64,000 nt of DNA, taken from NCBI GenBank assembly GCA_016715285.1, contig JADKAO010000005.1, forward strand, positions 124,001-188,000, written 5' to 3'. A model generated the notes under the pieces. It worked only from the letters and a program-made list of their open reading frames with translations. It made no database searches and was not told the DNA's origin. The position numbers were made by a program, and so were the translations under genes. This stretch comes from Actinomycetales bacterium (GTDB taxonomy: Bacteria > Actinomycetota > Actinomycetes > Actinomycetales > Dermatophilaceae). This document shows positions 34,292-43,404 of this stretch, one piece after another. How positions within the stretch are numbered: position 1 is the stretch's first letter; each line of letters starts with the position of its first letter.

Positions 34292-35437
34292 ATGGACTAC
34301 TCGCTTGACGACGATCAGGAGAGCTACCGGCAGTCGGTCCGCCGATTCGCGACGACGGTGCTCGCGCCGCACTATCAATCCGACGACAAGGCGGCGAGGT
34401 TCCGGCTTGAGCTTGCGCGCGACATGGCCCGGATGGGCCTGACCGGGCTGCGGATCCCGGAGGAATACGGAGGGCAGGACGCGAGCGCGGTCATTGCGGG
34501 CCTCGCTGCGGAGGAGGTCGGTCGCGCGGACTTCAATGCGGCATACCTCATCATCAACACGGTCCTCATCAGCGACGTCATCGTCCGCAACGCAACCCCG
34601 GCGCAGCAAGCCGACTGGCTCCCGGGCATCGCGAGCGGCGCGACCGTCCCGTGCATCTGCATTACCGAACCCGGCCATGGCACCGACGCTGCCGCGATGG
34701 AGACCCGGGCCATACGCACCGCCGACGGCTGGACCCTCCACGGCGAGAAGACCTCGATCACCCTCGGCATGGACGCCGACTATGGCGTCGTCCTCGCCCG
34801 CACGGGCGGCCCGGGCGCCCGGGGGATCAGCGCATTCTGGGTCGACCTGCACCATCCCAGCGTGACCCGCTCGCAGTTCGACGACCTCGGCAGCCGGGCG
34901 ATCGGGCGCGCGAGCCTGCACTTCGACGCCACGCCGGTCGCCGCCGACGGACTCATCGGGCAGGAGGGCCAGGGGTTCGTCTCGGTGATGCAGGGCTTCG
35001 ACTACTCGCGAGCGGTGATCGGGTTGGCGTGCCTTGGCGCCGCGCAGATCTCGCTCGAAGAAGCGCTGCAGTGGTGCCGTGACCGCGAAGCCTTCGGTGC
35101 GCCGATAGGCACGTTCCAGGGAGTGTCGTTCCCCCTCGCCGAGGCCGCGACCTACCTCAAGGGTGCCCGCCACGTCTGCCTCGAGGCGCTCTGGCGCAAG
35201 GACCTTGGCCTCGATCACAGCGCCGAGGCTGCGATGGCGAAGTTCTGGGCTCCCAAGCTCGCCACCGAGGTCATCCACCAGTGCTTGCTCACCGTCGGCC
35301 ACGTCGCCTACTCGTCCGAGGCTCCGTTTGGGCAGCGGCTGCGTGACGTCATCGGTCTGGAGATCGGCGACGGCACCGCCCAGGTCTCCAAGCTCGTCAT
35401 CTCCCGGCATCTGCTCGGGCGCGCCTTCGCGCCCTGA
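34292..35437 (+). CDS. Acyl-CoA dehydrogenase, candidate alicyclic acyl-CoA dehydrogenase
   Basis: 381 residues, FAD-dependent acyl-CoA dehydrogenase fold (LRIPEEYGGQD, CICITEPGHGTDAAAMET, FGAPIGTFQGVSFPLAE, GDGTAQVSKL). At the place where most family members have the catalytic Glu (YEGTxQ), this one has Asp (IGDGTAQV). In a BadH/BadI cluster it could be the AliB-type cyclohexanecarboxyl-CoA dehydrogenase or act on the derived ring-opened acid. It lies 13 nt after the hydrolase gene. Confidence 0.82.
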   Translation: MDYSLDDDQESYRQSVRRFATTVLAPHYQSDDKAARFRLELARDMARMGLTGLRIPEEYGGQDASAVIAGLAAEEVGRADFNAAYLIINTVLISDVIVRNATPAQQADWLPGIASGATVPCICITEPGHGTDAAAMETRAIRTADGWTLHGEKTSITLGMDADYGVVLARTGGPGARGISAFWVDLHHPSVTRSQFDDLGSRAIGRASLHFDATPVAADGLIGQEGQGFVSVMQGFDYSRAVIGLACLGAAQISLEEALQWCRDREAFGAPIGTFQGVSFPLAEAATYLKGARHVCLEALWRKDLGLDHSAEAAMAKFWAPKLATEVIHQCLLTVGHVAYSSEAPFGQRLRDVIGLEIGDGTAQVSKLVISRHLLGRAFAP

Positions 35438-35451
35438 CCGAAAGGACCCCC

Positions 35452-36198
35452 ATGGGCCGCCTCACCGACAAGGTCACCGTCGTCACCGGCGCAGGCGCCG
35501 GCATTGGCCGCGCCATCGCGACCACCTGCCACGCCGAGGGCGCGATCGTCATCGTCACCGACCTTGACGGGGCTGCTGCGCAAGCAGTCGCCGCAGAGCT
35601 CGGCGAGCGCGCTATCCCGTATGCCGTGGACGTCACCGATCGCGCGTCCGTCGCGGCCATGGTCAGCGATGTCGTCACGGCATACGGGCGTATTGACGTG
35701 CTGGTGAACAACGCGGGCTGGGATCTTGCCGTGCCGTTCGTGCAGAGCGAACCCGACTTCTGGGCCAAGGTCATCGCGATCAACTACGTCGGGGTGCTGC
35801 ACACCTGCCGGGAGATTCTGCCGGTGATGATCGAGGCCGGCGGCGGCCACATCGTCAACCTGTCCTCGGACGCGGGCAGGGTGGGGTCCTCCGGCGAGGC
35901 GGTCTACTCCGGAGCCAAGGCCGCCATCATCGGCTTCTCTAAGGCGATCGCCCGCGAGGTCGCCCGCCACGGCATCAATGTCAACGTCGTCTGCCCCGGC
36001 CCGACCGACACCGCCCTGTTTAACTCCCTCGGCGGCGACAACCCCAAGCTCCGCGACGGACTTACCCGCGCAATCCCGTTGCGGCGCCTGGCCACCCCGG
36101 CCGACATCGCGGCTGCCGTGGCCTTCTTCGCCTCCGACGAGGCGAGTTACCTCACCGGCCAGACGCTGAGTGTCAGCGGTGGTCTCACGATGAGCTGA
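35452..36198 (+). CDS. badH: BadH-type 2-hydroxycyclohexanecarboxyl-CoA dehydrogenase (SDR)
   Basis: 248 residues, short-chain dehydrogenase. Cofactor motif TGAGAGIGRAI, NNAGWD, catalytic Ser in NLSSDAGRVGSSGEAVYSGAK (Ser, Tyr, Lys visible), PGPTDTALF and the C-terminal SVSGGLTM. The NNAGWD, VGSSGEAVY and GGLTM segments are shared with R. palustris BadH. It would oxidise 2-hydroxycyclohexanecarboxyl-CoA to the 2-keto compound for BadI. Strong ribosome site AAAGGA. 3-hydroxyacyl-CoA dehydrogenase activity on other substrates is an alternative. Confidence 0.72.
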   Translation: MGRLTDKVTVVTGAGAGIGRAIATTCHAEGAIVIVTDLDGAAAQAVAAELGERAIPYAVDVTDRASVAAMVSDVVTAYGRIDVLVNNAGWDLAVPFVQSEPDFWAKVIAINYVGVLHTCREILPVMIEAGGGHIVNLSSDAGRVGSSGEAVYSGAKAAIIGFSKAIAREVARHGINVNVVCPGPTDTALFNSLGGDNPKLRDGLTRAIPLRRLATPADIAAAVAFFASDEASYLTGQTLSVSGGLTMS

Positions 36199-36250
36199 CG
36201 GCATACCCGCCACGCCGCCGCACCCGGCATACCTGCTGCAGAGGAACCCC

Positions 36251-37402
36251 ATGGACCTGGCCCTCACCGACGACCAACGCGCCTTCCGACAGGCAGCCCG
36301 CGAGTGGCTTGATGCCACCGTTGTGCCCCACCGCCGGGACTGGGACCGCGCCGAGCAGGTGGACACCTCGATCATCCGCGGGCTTGGCGAGATGGGGTTC
36401 CTCGGGCTCACGATCCCGGAGGAGTACGGCGGGATCGGCGGCGACTACCTCACGTACGCGATGGCGATGGAGGAACTCGGCCGCGCGGACTCGTCGGTGC
36501 GCGGCATCGTGTCGGTCTCCAATGGGCTCGTCGGCAAGCCGATCCTCGGGTTCGGCACCGAGGAGCAGAAGCAGCAATGGCTACGCCCAATCGCGACCGG
36601 CGAAGCTCTCGGCTGCTTTGGGCTGACCGAGGCCGAGACCGGGTCCGACGCAGGGAGCCTTTCGACGCGGGCCGTCCCGGACGGTTCGGACTACATCATC
36701 ACCGGCGAGAAGATGTTTATCACCAATGGCACCTGGGCCGACGTCTGCGTGGTCTTCGCGCGCACCGGTGGGCCCGGCCCCAAAGGCGTGAGCGCCTTCC
36801 TCGTGCCCACCGACTCCCCCGGCTTCATGCGCACCGAGATCAAGGGCAAGCTCGGGTTGCGGGGGCAAGCCACTGCGCAACTCGCCTTTGATGGTGTGCG
36901 CGTGCCGGCGTCCGCGCTCCTCGGGCAGGAAGGTCAGGGGTTCACGATCGCCATGACCACGCTCGACAAGGGCCGGGTCTCGGTGGCGGCCGGGTGCGTC
37001 GGGATCGTCCAGGGATGTTTGGAGGCGGCCCGAGAGTATGCCGTCCAGCGCACCCAGTTCGGGCGTCCGCTGGCGAAGTTCCAGCTCGTGCAAGAGATGA
37101 TCGCGGACATCTCGGTCGACGCCGATGCCGCGCGCTTGTTGACGTGGCGGGCGGCTGACCTCATCGAGCGCCACCTACCGTTTGGCGTCGAGGCATCCAA
37201 GGCCAAGCTCTTTGCGTCCGAGGCTGCCGTGCGGGCTGCCAACCTCGCGGTGCAAGTCTTTGGCGGCTACGGCTATATCGACGACTACCCCGTGCAGAAA
37301 TACCTCCGGGACGCCCGTGTCATGACCCTCTACGAAGGCACCTCGCAGATCCAGAAGCTGTTGATCGGCCGCGCCGAGACGGGGGTCAGCGCCTTCCTCT
37401 GA
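36251..37402 (+). CDS. Acyl-CoA dehydrogenase, short/medium-chain type
   Basis: 383 residues with the classic motifs: GLTIPEEYGGIGGDYL, CFGLTEAETGSDAG, ITNGTWADV, QFGRPLAKFQLVQEMIADI, QVFGGYGYIDDYPVQKYLRDAR and the catalytic Glu in LYEGTSQIQK. Ribosome site GAGGAA. Within the cluster it may desaturate pimeloyl-CoA or cyclohexenecarboxyl-CoA. The 52-nt gap before it holds two CGGCATAC copies. Confidence 0.88.
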   Translation: MDLALTDDQRAFRQAAREWLDATVVPHRRDWDRAEQVDTSIIRGLGEMGFLGLTIPEEYGGIGGDYLTYAMAMEELGRADSSVRGIVSVSNGLVGKPILGFGTEEQKQQWLRPIATGEALGCFGLTEAETGSDAGSLSTRAVPDGSDYIITGEKMFITNGTWADVCVVFARTGGPGPKGVSAFLVPTDSPGFMRTEIKGKLGLRGQATAQLAFDGVRVPASALLGQEGQGFTIAMTTLDKGRVSVAAGCVGIVQGCLEAAREYAVQRTQFGRPLAKFQLVQEMIADISVDADAARLLTWRAADLIERHLPFGVEASKAKLFASEAAVRAANLAVQVFGGYGYIDDYPVQKYLRDARVMTLYEGTSQIQKLLIGRAETGVSAFL

Positions 37403-37467
37403 CGTCTTCTGTGAGACTGGCTCACACCACGGCATACCCGTATTTCTGCTTCGCATAAGGAGTCCTC

Positions 37468-38637
37468 ATGGCCACCCAGACGCCGCTCGGCCTGTTCGGT
37501 GTGGAGTCACTCATCGACGAGGAAGAACGCGCGATGCGCGACACCGTGCGCGCTCTGCTCGACGCTCGCGTGCGGCCGCATATCGGCGAGTGGTACGAGA
37601 CCGGCACGCTCCCGGCGCGCGAACTTGCCCGTGAGCTCGGTGACCTCGGCCTGCTCGGGATGCACCTCGAGGGATACGGCTGCGCTGGGACCAGCGCGAC
37701 GGCATACGGGCTCGCGTGCATGGAGCTCGAGGCGGTGGACTCCGGGGTGCGGTCCCTGGTGTCCGTGCAGGGGTCGCTCGCGATGTTCGCGATCCACCGC
37801 TGGGGCAGCGAGGAGCAGAAGCAGGAGTGGCTCCCGCGGATGGCGACCGGGGAGGCGATTGGCTGCTTTGGGCTCACCGAGCCGGACTTCGGGTCCAACC
37901 CGGCTGGCATGCGCACGTATGCCGTCCGCGACGGTTCCGACTGGGTGCTGCGCGGCTCGAAGCTGTGGATCACGAACGGTTCGATTGCCGATGTCGCGGT
38001 CGTCTGGGCGGCGACCGATGACGGCATCCGCGGCTTTGTTGTGCCGACTAATACGCCGGGCTTCTCGGCTCCGGCGATCAAGGGCAAGCTGTCGCTTCGC
38101 GCCTCCGTGACGTCAGAGCTCGTGCTCGATGATGTGCGGCTGCCCGAGTCAGCGCTCATGCCGCTGGCCAAGGGCCTGTCTGGCCCGCTGTCGTGTCTCA
38201 ACGAGGCGCGGTTCGGGATCGTCTTTGGGGCGCTGGGTGCGGCGCGGGACTGCCTTGCGGTCACGCTCGACTACGTGGCGTCGCGCGAGATCTTCGACAA
38301 GCCGCTGGCGGGCTATCAGATCACTCAAACCAAGCTCGCCGACATGACCCTCGAACTCGGCAAGGGCATGCTGCTCGCGCTGCATCTCGGGCGGCTCAAG
38401 GACGCTGGCACGGTGCGGCCCGAGCAGATCAGCCTCGGCAAACTCAACAACGTCCGCGAGGCTCTCGCCATCGCTCGTGAGTGCCGAACTCTCTTGGGCG
38501 CCAACGGGATAACGCTCGACTATGCCGTGCTCCGGCACGCCAACAACCTCGAGTCGGTGCTCACCTATGAGGGCACGTCCGAGGTCCACCAGCTGGTGAT
38601 CGGTCAGGCCCTCACCGGCGAATCCGCCTTCCGGTGA
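37468..38637 (+). CDS. gcdH: Glutaryl-CoA dehydrogenase
   Basis: 389 residues. GcdH-type acyl-CoA dehydrogenase (oxidation plus decarboxylation of glutaryl-CoA to crotonyl-CoA). Diagnostic segments: CFGLTEPDFGSNPAGMRT, ITNGSIADVAVVW, SLGKLNNVREALAIARECRTLLGANGI and LTYEGTSEVHQLVIGQALTG with its catalytic Glu. AAGGAG ribosome site. It fits the end of a pimeloyl-CoA to glutaryl-CoA route and so supports the alicyclic-acid reading of this cluster. Its last codons form the 5' arm of a terminator hairpin. Confidence 0.88.
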   Translation: MATQTPLGLFGVESLIDEEERAMRDTVRALLDARVRPHIGEWYETGTLPARELARELGDLGLLGMHLEGYGCAGTSATAYGLACMELEAVDSGVRSLVSVQGSLAMFAIHRWGSEEQKQEWLPRMATGEAIGCFGLTEPDFGSNPAGMRTYAVRDGSDWVLRGSKLWITNGSIADVAVVWAATDDGIRGFVVPTNTPGFSAPAIKGKLSLRASVTSELVLDDVRLPESALMPLAKGLSGPLSCLNEARFGIVFGALGAARDCLAVTLDYVASREIFDKPLAGYQITQTKLADMTLELGKGMLLALHLGRLKDAGTVRPEQISLGKLNNVREALAIARECRTLLGANGITLDYAVLRHANNLESVLTYEGTSEVHQLVIGQALTGESAFR

Positions 38638-38645
38638 GGGCCTGA
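38604..38645. terminator. Bidirectional terminator overlapping the gcdH stop
   Basis: Perfect 15-bp stem, arms TCAGGCCCTCACCGG (38604-38618) and its complement (38631-38645), loop of 12 nt. The TGA stop of gcdH (38635-38637) lies in the 3' arm. lutC ends at 38654 on the other strand, so both operons can use it. Confidence 0.72.
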
Positions 38646-38653
38646 CCTCCGGC

Positions 38654-39298
38654 TTACGCTTCGATCAGGATCACGTGCAGGGTGCGGGGTCCGTGGACGC
38701 CTTCGACCCGGTCGAGTTCGATGTCGCTCGTCGCGCTCGGCCCGGAGATCCAGGTGAGCGGGCGCGGCATACCCTCTTGCGGGTGCAGCCGGAACACCGC
38801 CTCCGGGACATCGTGGACGACCTGGCTGGCGTGGACCACGCACACGTGCACATCCGGCACGAGTGAGAGCGCGCGCCGGCCCTGGTCGGGCCCGTGGTCG
38901 AGCACGATGGTGCCGGTCGTCGCGATGCTCACCGCGGACGCGGTGATGACCGAGTCGATCGCGTCGAGATCCAGCGACCCGAGGCCCTCGTCGGCGACGA
39001 TCCGGACCCCGTCCCCGAGGGCGGAGACCCAGGCGGGGTCCAGACCCGAGGGCACGACGACCGACGACGCCCCGTATGCCGTGAGCGCGTCCCGAATCGC
39101 GCCGCCGACACCATCCGGGCCGACCCGGACCACCTGCGCCTTGTAGTCGATAACGTTCTCGACGAAGAGCTCGATCGTCTCGGCTGGGCTCGCCGCCGCC
39201 TGGTCAACCCAGGGGGTTTCACCTCGCGCACCAAGCGGGGCGGTGAGGTCAGTGACCGCTGCGCGGACGCGAGCGAGGATTTCAGCTTTGGCGCTCAT
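38654..39298 (-). CDS. lutC: Lactate utilisation protein LutC
   Basis: 214 residues from the ATG at 39298, which overlaps the lutB stop (ATGA). LUD-domain protein with VVPSGLDPAWVSAL, ITASAVSIATTGTIVLDHG and GPSATSDIELDRVEGVHGP, all typical of LutC. Part of the LutABC complex that oxidises L-lactate to pyruvate. Confidence 0.93.
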   Translation of the reverse strand: MSAKAEILARVRAAVTDLTAPLGARGETPWVDQAAASPAETIELFVENVIDYKAQVVRVGPDGVGGAIRDALTAYGASSVVVPSGLDPAWVSALGDGVRIVADEGLGSLDLDAIDSVITASAVSIATTGTIVLDHGPDQGRRALSLVPDVHVCVVHASQVVHDVPEAVFRLHPQEGMPRPLTWISGPSATSDIELDRVEGVHGPRTLHVILIEA

Positions 39299-40788
39299 GA
39301 CGCGCCTCCTTTGCGTTCGCGGTCGGCCCACCACTGCCGGAAGGTCTGGGCGGGCAATTCGGGGATGTCCCGGATGCTCAACCACTGACCGATGGCGCCC
39401 GGCAGAGCGGGGAGCTGGCGGTTGCCGAGGATCTTGCCGCCGAGGGTCGATGCTTTTTGGAGGCGGGCGAGGCGCTTGGCATCGCCAAAGGCCCAGGCAC
39501 CCGCGGCCATCGCTCGACCCTCGACCGTATTGCGGCCTTTGGCGTCGACGACCTTGGCGCGCAAGTGGACGAGCAGCTTGGGGATGTCGATCCGCATCGG
39601 GCACGCCTCAAAACACGCACCACACAGGGTGGAGGCAAACGGCAACGACTTGTCGACGTCGCTCGCAGTGCCTCGTAATTGTGGGTTGAGGATCGCGCCG
39701 ATCGGGCCCGGATAGACCGACCCATAGGCGTGCCCGCCCGTGCGTTCGTAGACCGGGCAGGTGTTGAGGCAGGCCGAGCAACGGATGCACCGGAGCGCTT
39801 CCCGCCCAACGGGGTCAGCGAGGACGTGGGTGCGGCCGTTGTCGATGAGCACGACGTGGACGTTTTGGGGCCCGTCGCCCTCGTGGACCCCGGACCAGAT
39901 CGACGTATAGGGGTTCATCCGCTCACCCGTCGAACTGCGCGGGAGCAGCTGCATAAACGTGCCGAGGTCCTGCCAGGTCGGGAGGACCTTTTCGATCCCG
40001 ACCACTGAGATGAGGGTGTCGGGGAGGGTCAGGCACATCCGACCGTTGCCTTCGGACTCGACCACGACGAGCGAACCCGTCTCTGCGACAGCGAAGTTCG
40101 CGCCCGAGATAGCGACCGTAGCCCGCATGAACTTCTCGCGGAGATGAAGCCGCGCGGCCTCGGCCAGCCGCTTGGGCTCGTCGGTGAGGTCATCCGGGGC
40201 TGGCCGACCGACCAGACCCATCTCCTTGCGGAAGATCTCGCGAATCTCCGACCGGTTGCGGTGGATCGCCGGCACGAGGATGTGGCTCGGGCGGTCGTGG
40301 CCGAATTGCACGATGAGTTCGGCGAGGTCGGTCTCCCAGGCGTTGATGCCTTCGGCTTCGAGGGCCTCGTTGAGCTCGATTTCCTGGGTCGCCATCGACT
40401 TGACCTTGACGACCTCGGTCGCGCCGGTCCCCTTGACGAGGTCGACGACGATCCGGTTCGCCTCGGCGGCGTCACGGGCCCAGTGGACTGTTGCACCTCC
40501 CTTGGTGAGGTTGGTTTCCAACTGCTCCAGGTATGCCGCCATGTGGCCAAGGAGTTCGTCCTTGGCGTCGGCGCCGGCCTGGCGGAGCTCCTCCCACCGG
40601 TCAATCTCGGCGACCACCTTGGCTCGCTTGGCGCGAATGACACCCGTGGCGTGGGCGAGGTTGCGGCGCTGTTGGGTGTTCCCGAGAGCCGTGCGGGCGG
40701 CATACGGGAATTTGGGCATTCCCACGAAGGTGGGACTGGTCGCTTGGAGGGGGCCCGCGGTGGGCTCCGTGAGCGGCTCAGCGGTCAT
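39295..40788 (-). CDS. lutB: Lactate utilisation iron-sulfur protein LutB
   Basis: 497 residues. N-terminal LUD domain, then two [4Fe-4S] motifs, CIRCSACLNTCPVYERTGG and CGACFEACPMRIDIPKLL, separated by about 45 residues. Electron-transfer subunit of the lactate oxidase complex. 4-bp overlaps with lutA and lutC. Confidence 0.95.
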   Translation of the reverse strand: MTAEPLTEPTAGPLQATSPTFVGMPKFPYAARTALGNTQQRRNLAHATGVIRAKRAKVVAEIDRWEELRQAGADAKDELLGHMAAYLEQLETNLTKGGATVHWARDAAEANRIVVDLVKGTGATEVVKVKSMATQEIELNEALEAEGINAWETDLAELIVQFGHDRPSHILVPAIHRNRSEIREIFRKEMGLVGRPAPDDLTDEPKRLAEAARLHLREKFMRATVAISGANFAVAETGSLVVVESEGNGRMCLTLPDTLISVVGIEKVLPTWQDLGTFMQLLPRSSTGERMNPYTSIWSGVHEGDGPQNVHVVLIDNGRTHVLADPVGREALRCIRCSACLNTCPVYERTGGHAYGSVYPGPIGAILNPQLRGTASDVDKSLPFASTLCGACFEACPMRIDIPKLLVHLRAKVVDAKGRNTVEGRAMAAGAWAFGDAKRLARLQKASTLGGKILGNRQLPALPGAIGQWLSIRDIPELPAQTFRQWWADRERKGGAS

Positions 40789-41549
40789 GCTGGGTCCTCC
40801 TCAGTCGAGGCGAGGATTTCGGCGAGGTGCATGATCCGCACTCCCGCGCGTTGGCGACGCAGGACGCCGCCGATATTCATGAGGCACATGTTGTCGCCGG
40901 CGACGAGGACCTCGGCGCCGGTCTCGCGCACGTGGCGAGCCTTGTCGGAGGCCATCGAGATCGAGACATCGGGGTTCTTGACCGAGAAGGTCCCACCGAA
41001 ACCACAGCACTCCGTGGCCTGCGGCAACTCGACAAAGGTGAGCCCGCGGACTGACTGCAGCAACCGCTGCGGACGATCGCCCACATGGGCCACCCGGATC
41101 GAGTGACATGTCGGGTGGAAGGTCACCCGATGAGGGAAATAGGCCCCCACGTCGGTGACCCCGAGGACGTCGATGATGAACTCCGAGATGTCATAGACCT
41201 TCGGCACCACCGTGTCGACCCGGCGGACCAGGGCAGCGTCGCCAGCCCGCTCCGCGAGGTCGTGGTGCTGCTCGCGGATCGCGCCGACACAGGACCCCGA
41301 GGGCGCGACGACGTAGTCATAACCCCCGAAGGTGTCAACGAAGCCGCGCACGAGCGGGATCGCCTCATCGGCATACCCCGTGTTCGTGAAGATCTGACCG
41401 CAGCAGGTCTGGGCCTCCGGGAAGACGACCTCACACCCAAGCCGCTCGAGCACCTTGACCGTGGCGATCGGGGTGCCGGGCCAGACGGTGTCGTTGTAGC
41501 AGGTGGCAAAGAGCGCAACCTTGGGGCGGGTGGACGTTGCCGGGCTCAT
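40785..41549 (-). CDS. lutA: Lactate utilisation protein LutA (CCG-domain Fe-S protein)
   Basis: 254 residues from the ATG at 41549, fixed by its ATGA overlap with the permease stop. Two cysteine-rich CCG domains: EAQTCCGQIFTNTGY and ATECCGFGGTFSVKNPD, plus FHPTCHSIR. Belongs with LutB and LutC. Confidence 0.94.
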   Translation of the reverse strand: MSPATSTRPKVALFATCYNDTVWPGTPIATVKVLERLGCEVVFPEAQTCCGQIFTNTGYADEAIPLVRGFVDTFGGYDYVVAPSGSCVGAIREQHHDLAERAGDAALVRRVDTVVPKVYDISEFIIDVLGVTDVGAYFPHRVTFHPTCHSIRVAHVGDRPQRLLQSVRGLTFVELPQATECCGFGGTFSVKNPDVSISMASDKARHVRETGAEVLVAGDNMCLMNIGGVLRRQRAGVRIMHLAEILASTEEDPA

Positions 41550-43297
41550 CGGGGCAGCATCCAAGCCAACACGGTCGACTGCAGGCCGACGAGCAGACAC
41601 ATCGCGATGATCAGCCCAACGCTCCACAGGACGACCTTGCGGAAGATGTCCGACTCGCGTCCAACGAGACCGACGGCGGTTGCAGCAATCGTGAGGTTCT
41701 GCGGGCTGATCATCTTGCCGACGACGCCGCCAGAGGTGTTGGCCGCGACGAGCAGGGTCGGGTCGAGCCCGGCACCCTTGGCCGCGGTCTGCTGCAAGGT
41801 GGCAAAGAGCGCGTTGGCGCTAGTGTCCGAGCCGGTCACCGCGGTGCCGATCCAGCCGAGGATGGGCGAGAAGAACGCAAACGCCGCGCCGGTGCCGGCA
41901 ATCCAGGTGCCGACCGTGATCGTCTGGCCGGAGAGGTTCATGACGTAGGCGAGAGCGAGCACCGAGGCAACGGTGAGGAAGGCAAAACGCATCTTGTATG
42001 CCGTCGCCGTCACCTCACCCCACCACTTGCCCATGGAGACCCCATAGACGAGGGCGACGATGATCGAGCAGATGAGCAGGCTCGTGCCGGGGCCGCTCAG
42101 CCACGGCAGGGTGTAGATCGTCGACGAGTTCTTCGTGCCGGCTGCGGTGAGGACTTGGCCGTCGAGGCCGGGCCACGGGATTTTGACGTCCGTGGTCGCG
42201 AGCCATGCCTTGACCGGGTTGACGAGCTTGGCGATCGAGAAGATGACGATGACGAGCAGGTACGGGAAAAGAGCCATGAGGATCCGGCTGCCATTGAGGG
42301 AGCGGGCACGCTCTTCCAACTCTCTTGCCGACACGTCGTACTGCGCCGTGGTCGCTGCTGCGGGAGTGGTGCCGCCGGAGCCGCCGGAGCCGCTGGCGAC
42401 GAGCGCAAGATCGCGCTCGCGCTCGACGGCGAGGGCGGCATACGCCTCGTCTTTGCCCGCAGGCTTCCAGAAGCGGAGGAAGACGACCGCGGCGGCGAGG
42501 CCCACGAGCGAGGCGATGATGTCGGTGAGTTCAACCGAGATGTAGGTGGCGGAGAGCCACTGGGCGACCGCGAAGGCCACACCGACGACGACCGCGACCG
42601 GCCACGTTTGGCGGACACCACGCTTGCCGTCGACCATGAGGACGAGCAGCAACGGAACGAAGACCGCGATGATCGGCGTTTGGTGACCGACGTAGGCACC
42701 AATCTGGGTGTAGGGGATCTTGGTGAGCGAGCCAGCGGTGATGATCGGGGTGCCAATCGCGCCAAAGGCGACCGGAGCGGTGTTGGCCAGGAGCACGACG
42801 GCCGCGGCGCGCAGAGGCGAGAAGCCCAGGGCCATGAGCATGACACCGGTGATTGCGACAGGGGCACCGAAGCCGGCCAGGGCTTCGAGCAGGCCACCGA
42901 AACAGAACGCGATGATGATCGCCTGGATGCGCGGGTCGTCCGAGATGAGGTGGAAGGTCGCGCGCAAGTCCTCGAACCGGCCGCTGACGACGGTCACTTG
43001 ATAGAGGACGATCGCCGTGAAGACGATCCACATGATCGGGAAGAGACCGAAGACTCCGCCCTCAGTCGCAGACAGCAGCGCCAACCCGACGGGCATCTTG
43101 TAGGCGAAGACCGCGACGAGGATCGCGACCGCGACCGCAGTGAGGCCCGCCCAGTGCGCCTTCCAGCGCAGCCAGCCGAGGGTGATGAACACCGTGAGCA
43201 GCGGGATGAGGGCGATGAGGGCGGATACGGCGAGGCTGCCGCCAACAGGCGCGAGCTGTGGGGTGTACGGCTCGGCGGCGAGGGAGAGGGGTGACAT
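41546..43297 (-). CDS. lldP: L-lactate permease
   Basis: 583 residues, about 14 hydrophobic helices, LctP family (FCFGGLLEALAGFGAPVAITGVMLMALGF, split across a helix-loop pair, and APVAFGAIGTPIITAG). It imports lactate for the LutABC enzymes encoded directly downstream. GGAG ribosome site. Transcription should start near 43398, giving a leader of about 100 nt that contains both operators. Confidence 0.95.
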   Translation of the reverse strand: MSPLSLAAEPYTPQLAPVGGSLAVSALIALIPLLTVFITLGWLRWKAHWAGLTAVAVAILVAVFAYKMPVGLALLSATEGGVFGLFPIMWIVFTAIVLYQVTVVSGRFEDLRATFHLISDDPRIQAIIIAFCFGGLLEALAGFGAPVAITGVMLMALGFSPLRAAAVVLLANTAPVAFGAIGTPIITAGSLTKIPYTQIGAYVGHQTPIIAVFVPLLLVLMVDGKRGVRQTWPVAVVVGVAFAVAQWLSATYISVELTDIIASLVGLAAAVVFLRFWKPAGKDEAYAALAVERERDLALVASGSGGSGGTTPAAATTAQYDVSARELEERARSLNGSRILMALFPYLLVIVIFSIAKLVNPVKAWLATTDVKIPWPGLDGQVLTAAGTKNSSTIYTLPWLSGPGTSLLICSIIVALVYGVSMGKWWGEVTATAYKMRFAFLTVASVLALAYVMNLSGQTITVGTWIAGTGAAFAFFSPILGWIGTAVTGSDTSANALFATLQQTAAKGAGLDPTLLVAANTSGGVVGKMISPQNLTIAATAVGLVGRESDIFRKVVLWSVGLIIAMCLLVGLQSTVLAWMLPR

Positions 43298-43349
43298 CGG
43301 AGCTCCTGAGTACGGCCGGATAGGACGAGGTGGTGCAGTAGCTCGGTCT

Positions 43350-43360
43350 TGGTCTGACCA
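43350..43360. promoter_or_regulatory. FCD/GntR operator 1
   Basis: TGGTCTGACCA, matching the TNGT-N3-ACNA core bound by FadR/LldR-type regulators. It lies in the lldP leader, 30 bp from operator 2 (about three helical turns). Confidence 0.6.
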
Positions 43361-43379
43361 TTCGGTCAGTTATTGCTAT

Positions 43380-43390
43380 TGGTCAGACCA
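43380..43390. promoter_or_regulatory. FCD/GntR operator 2
   Basis: TGGTCAGACCA, the mirror of operator 1. It falls at about +8 to +18 of the predicted lldP transcript, where a bound repressor would block elongation. Confidence 0.6.
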
Positions 43391-43404
43391 TTACGGATAG
43401 ATTC

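Noticed and set aside
41537..43294. 585-codon plus-strand frame opposite the lactate permease
   Set aside because: Asp/Glu/Arg/Gly-rich antisense of a membrane protein, a usual artefact of high G+C.
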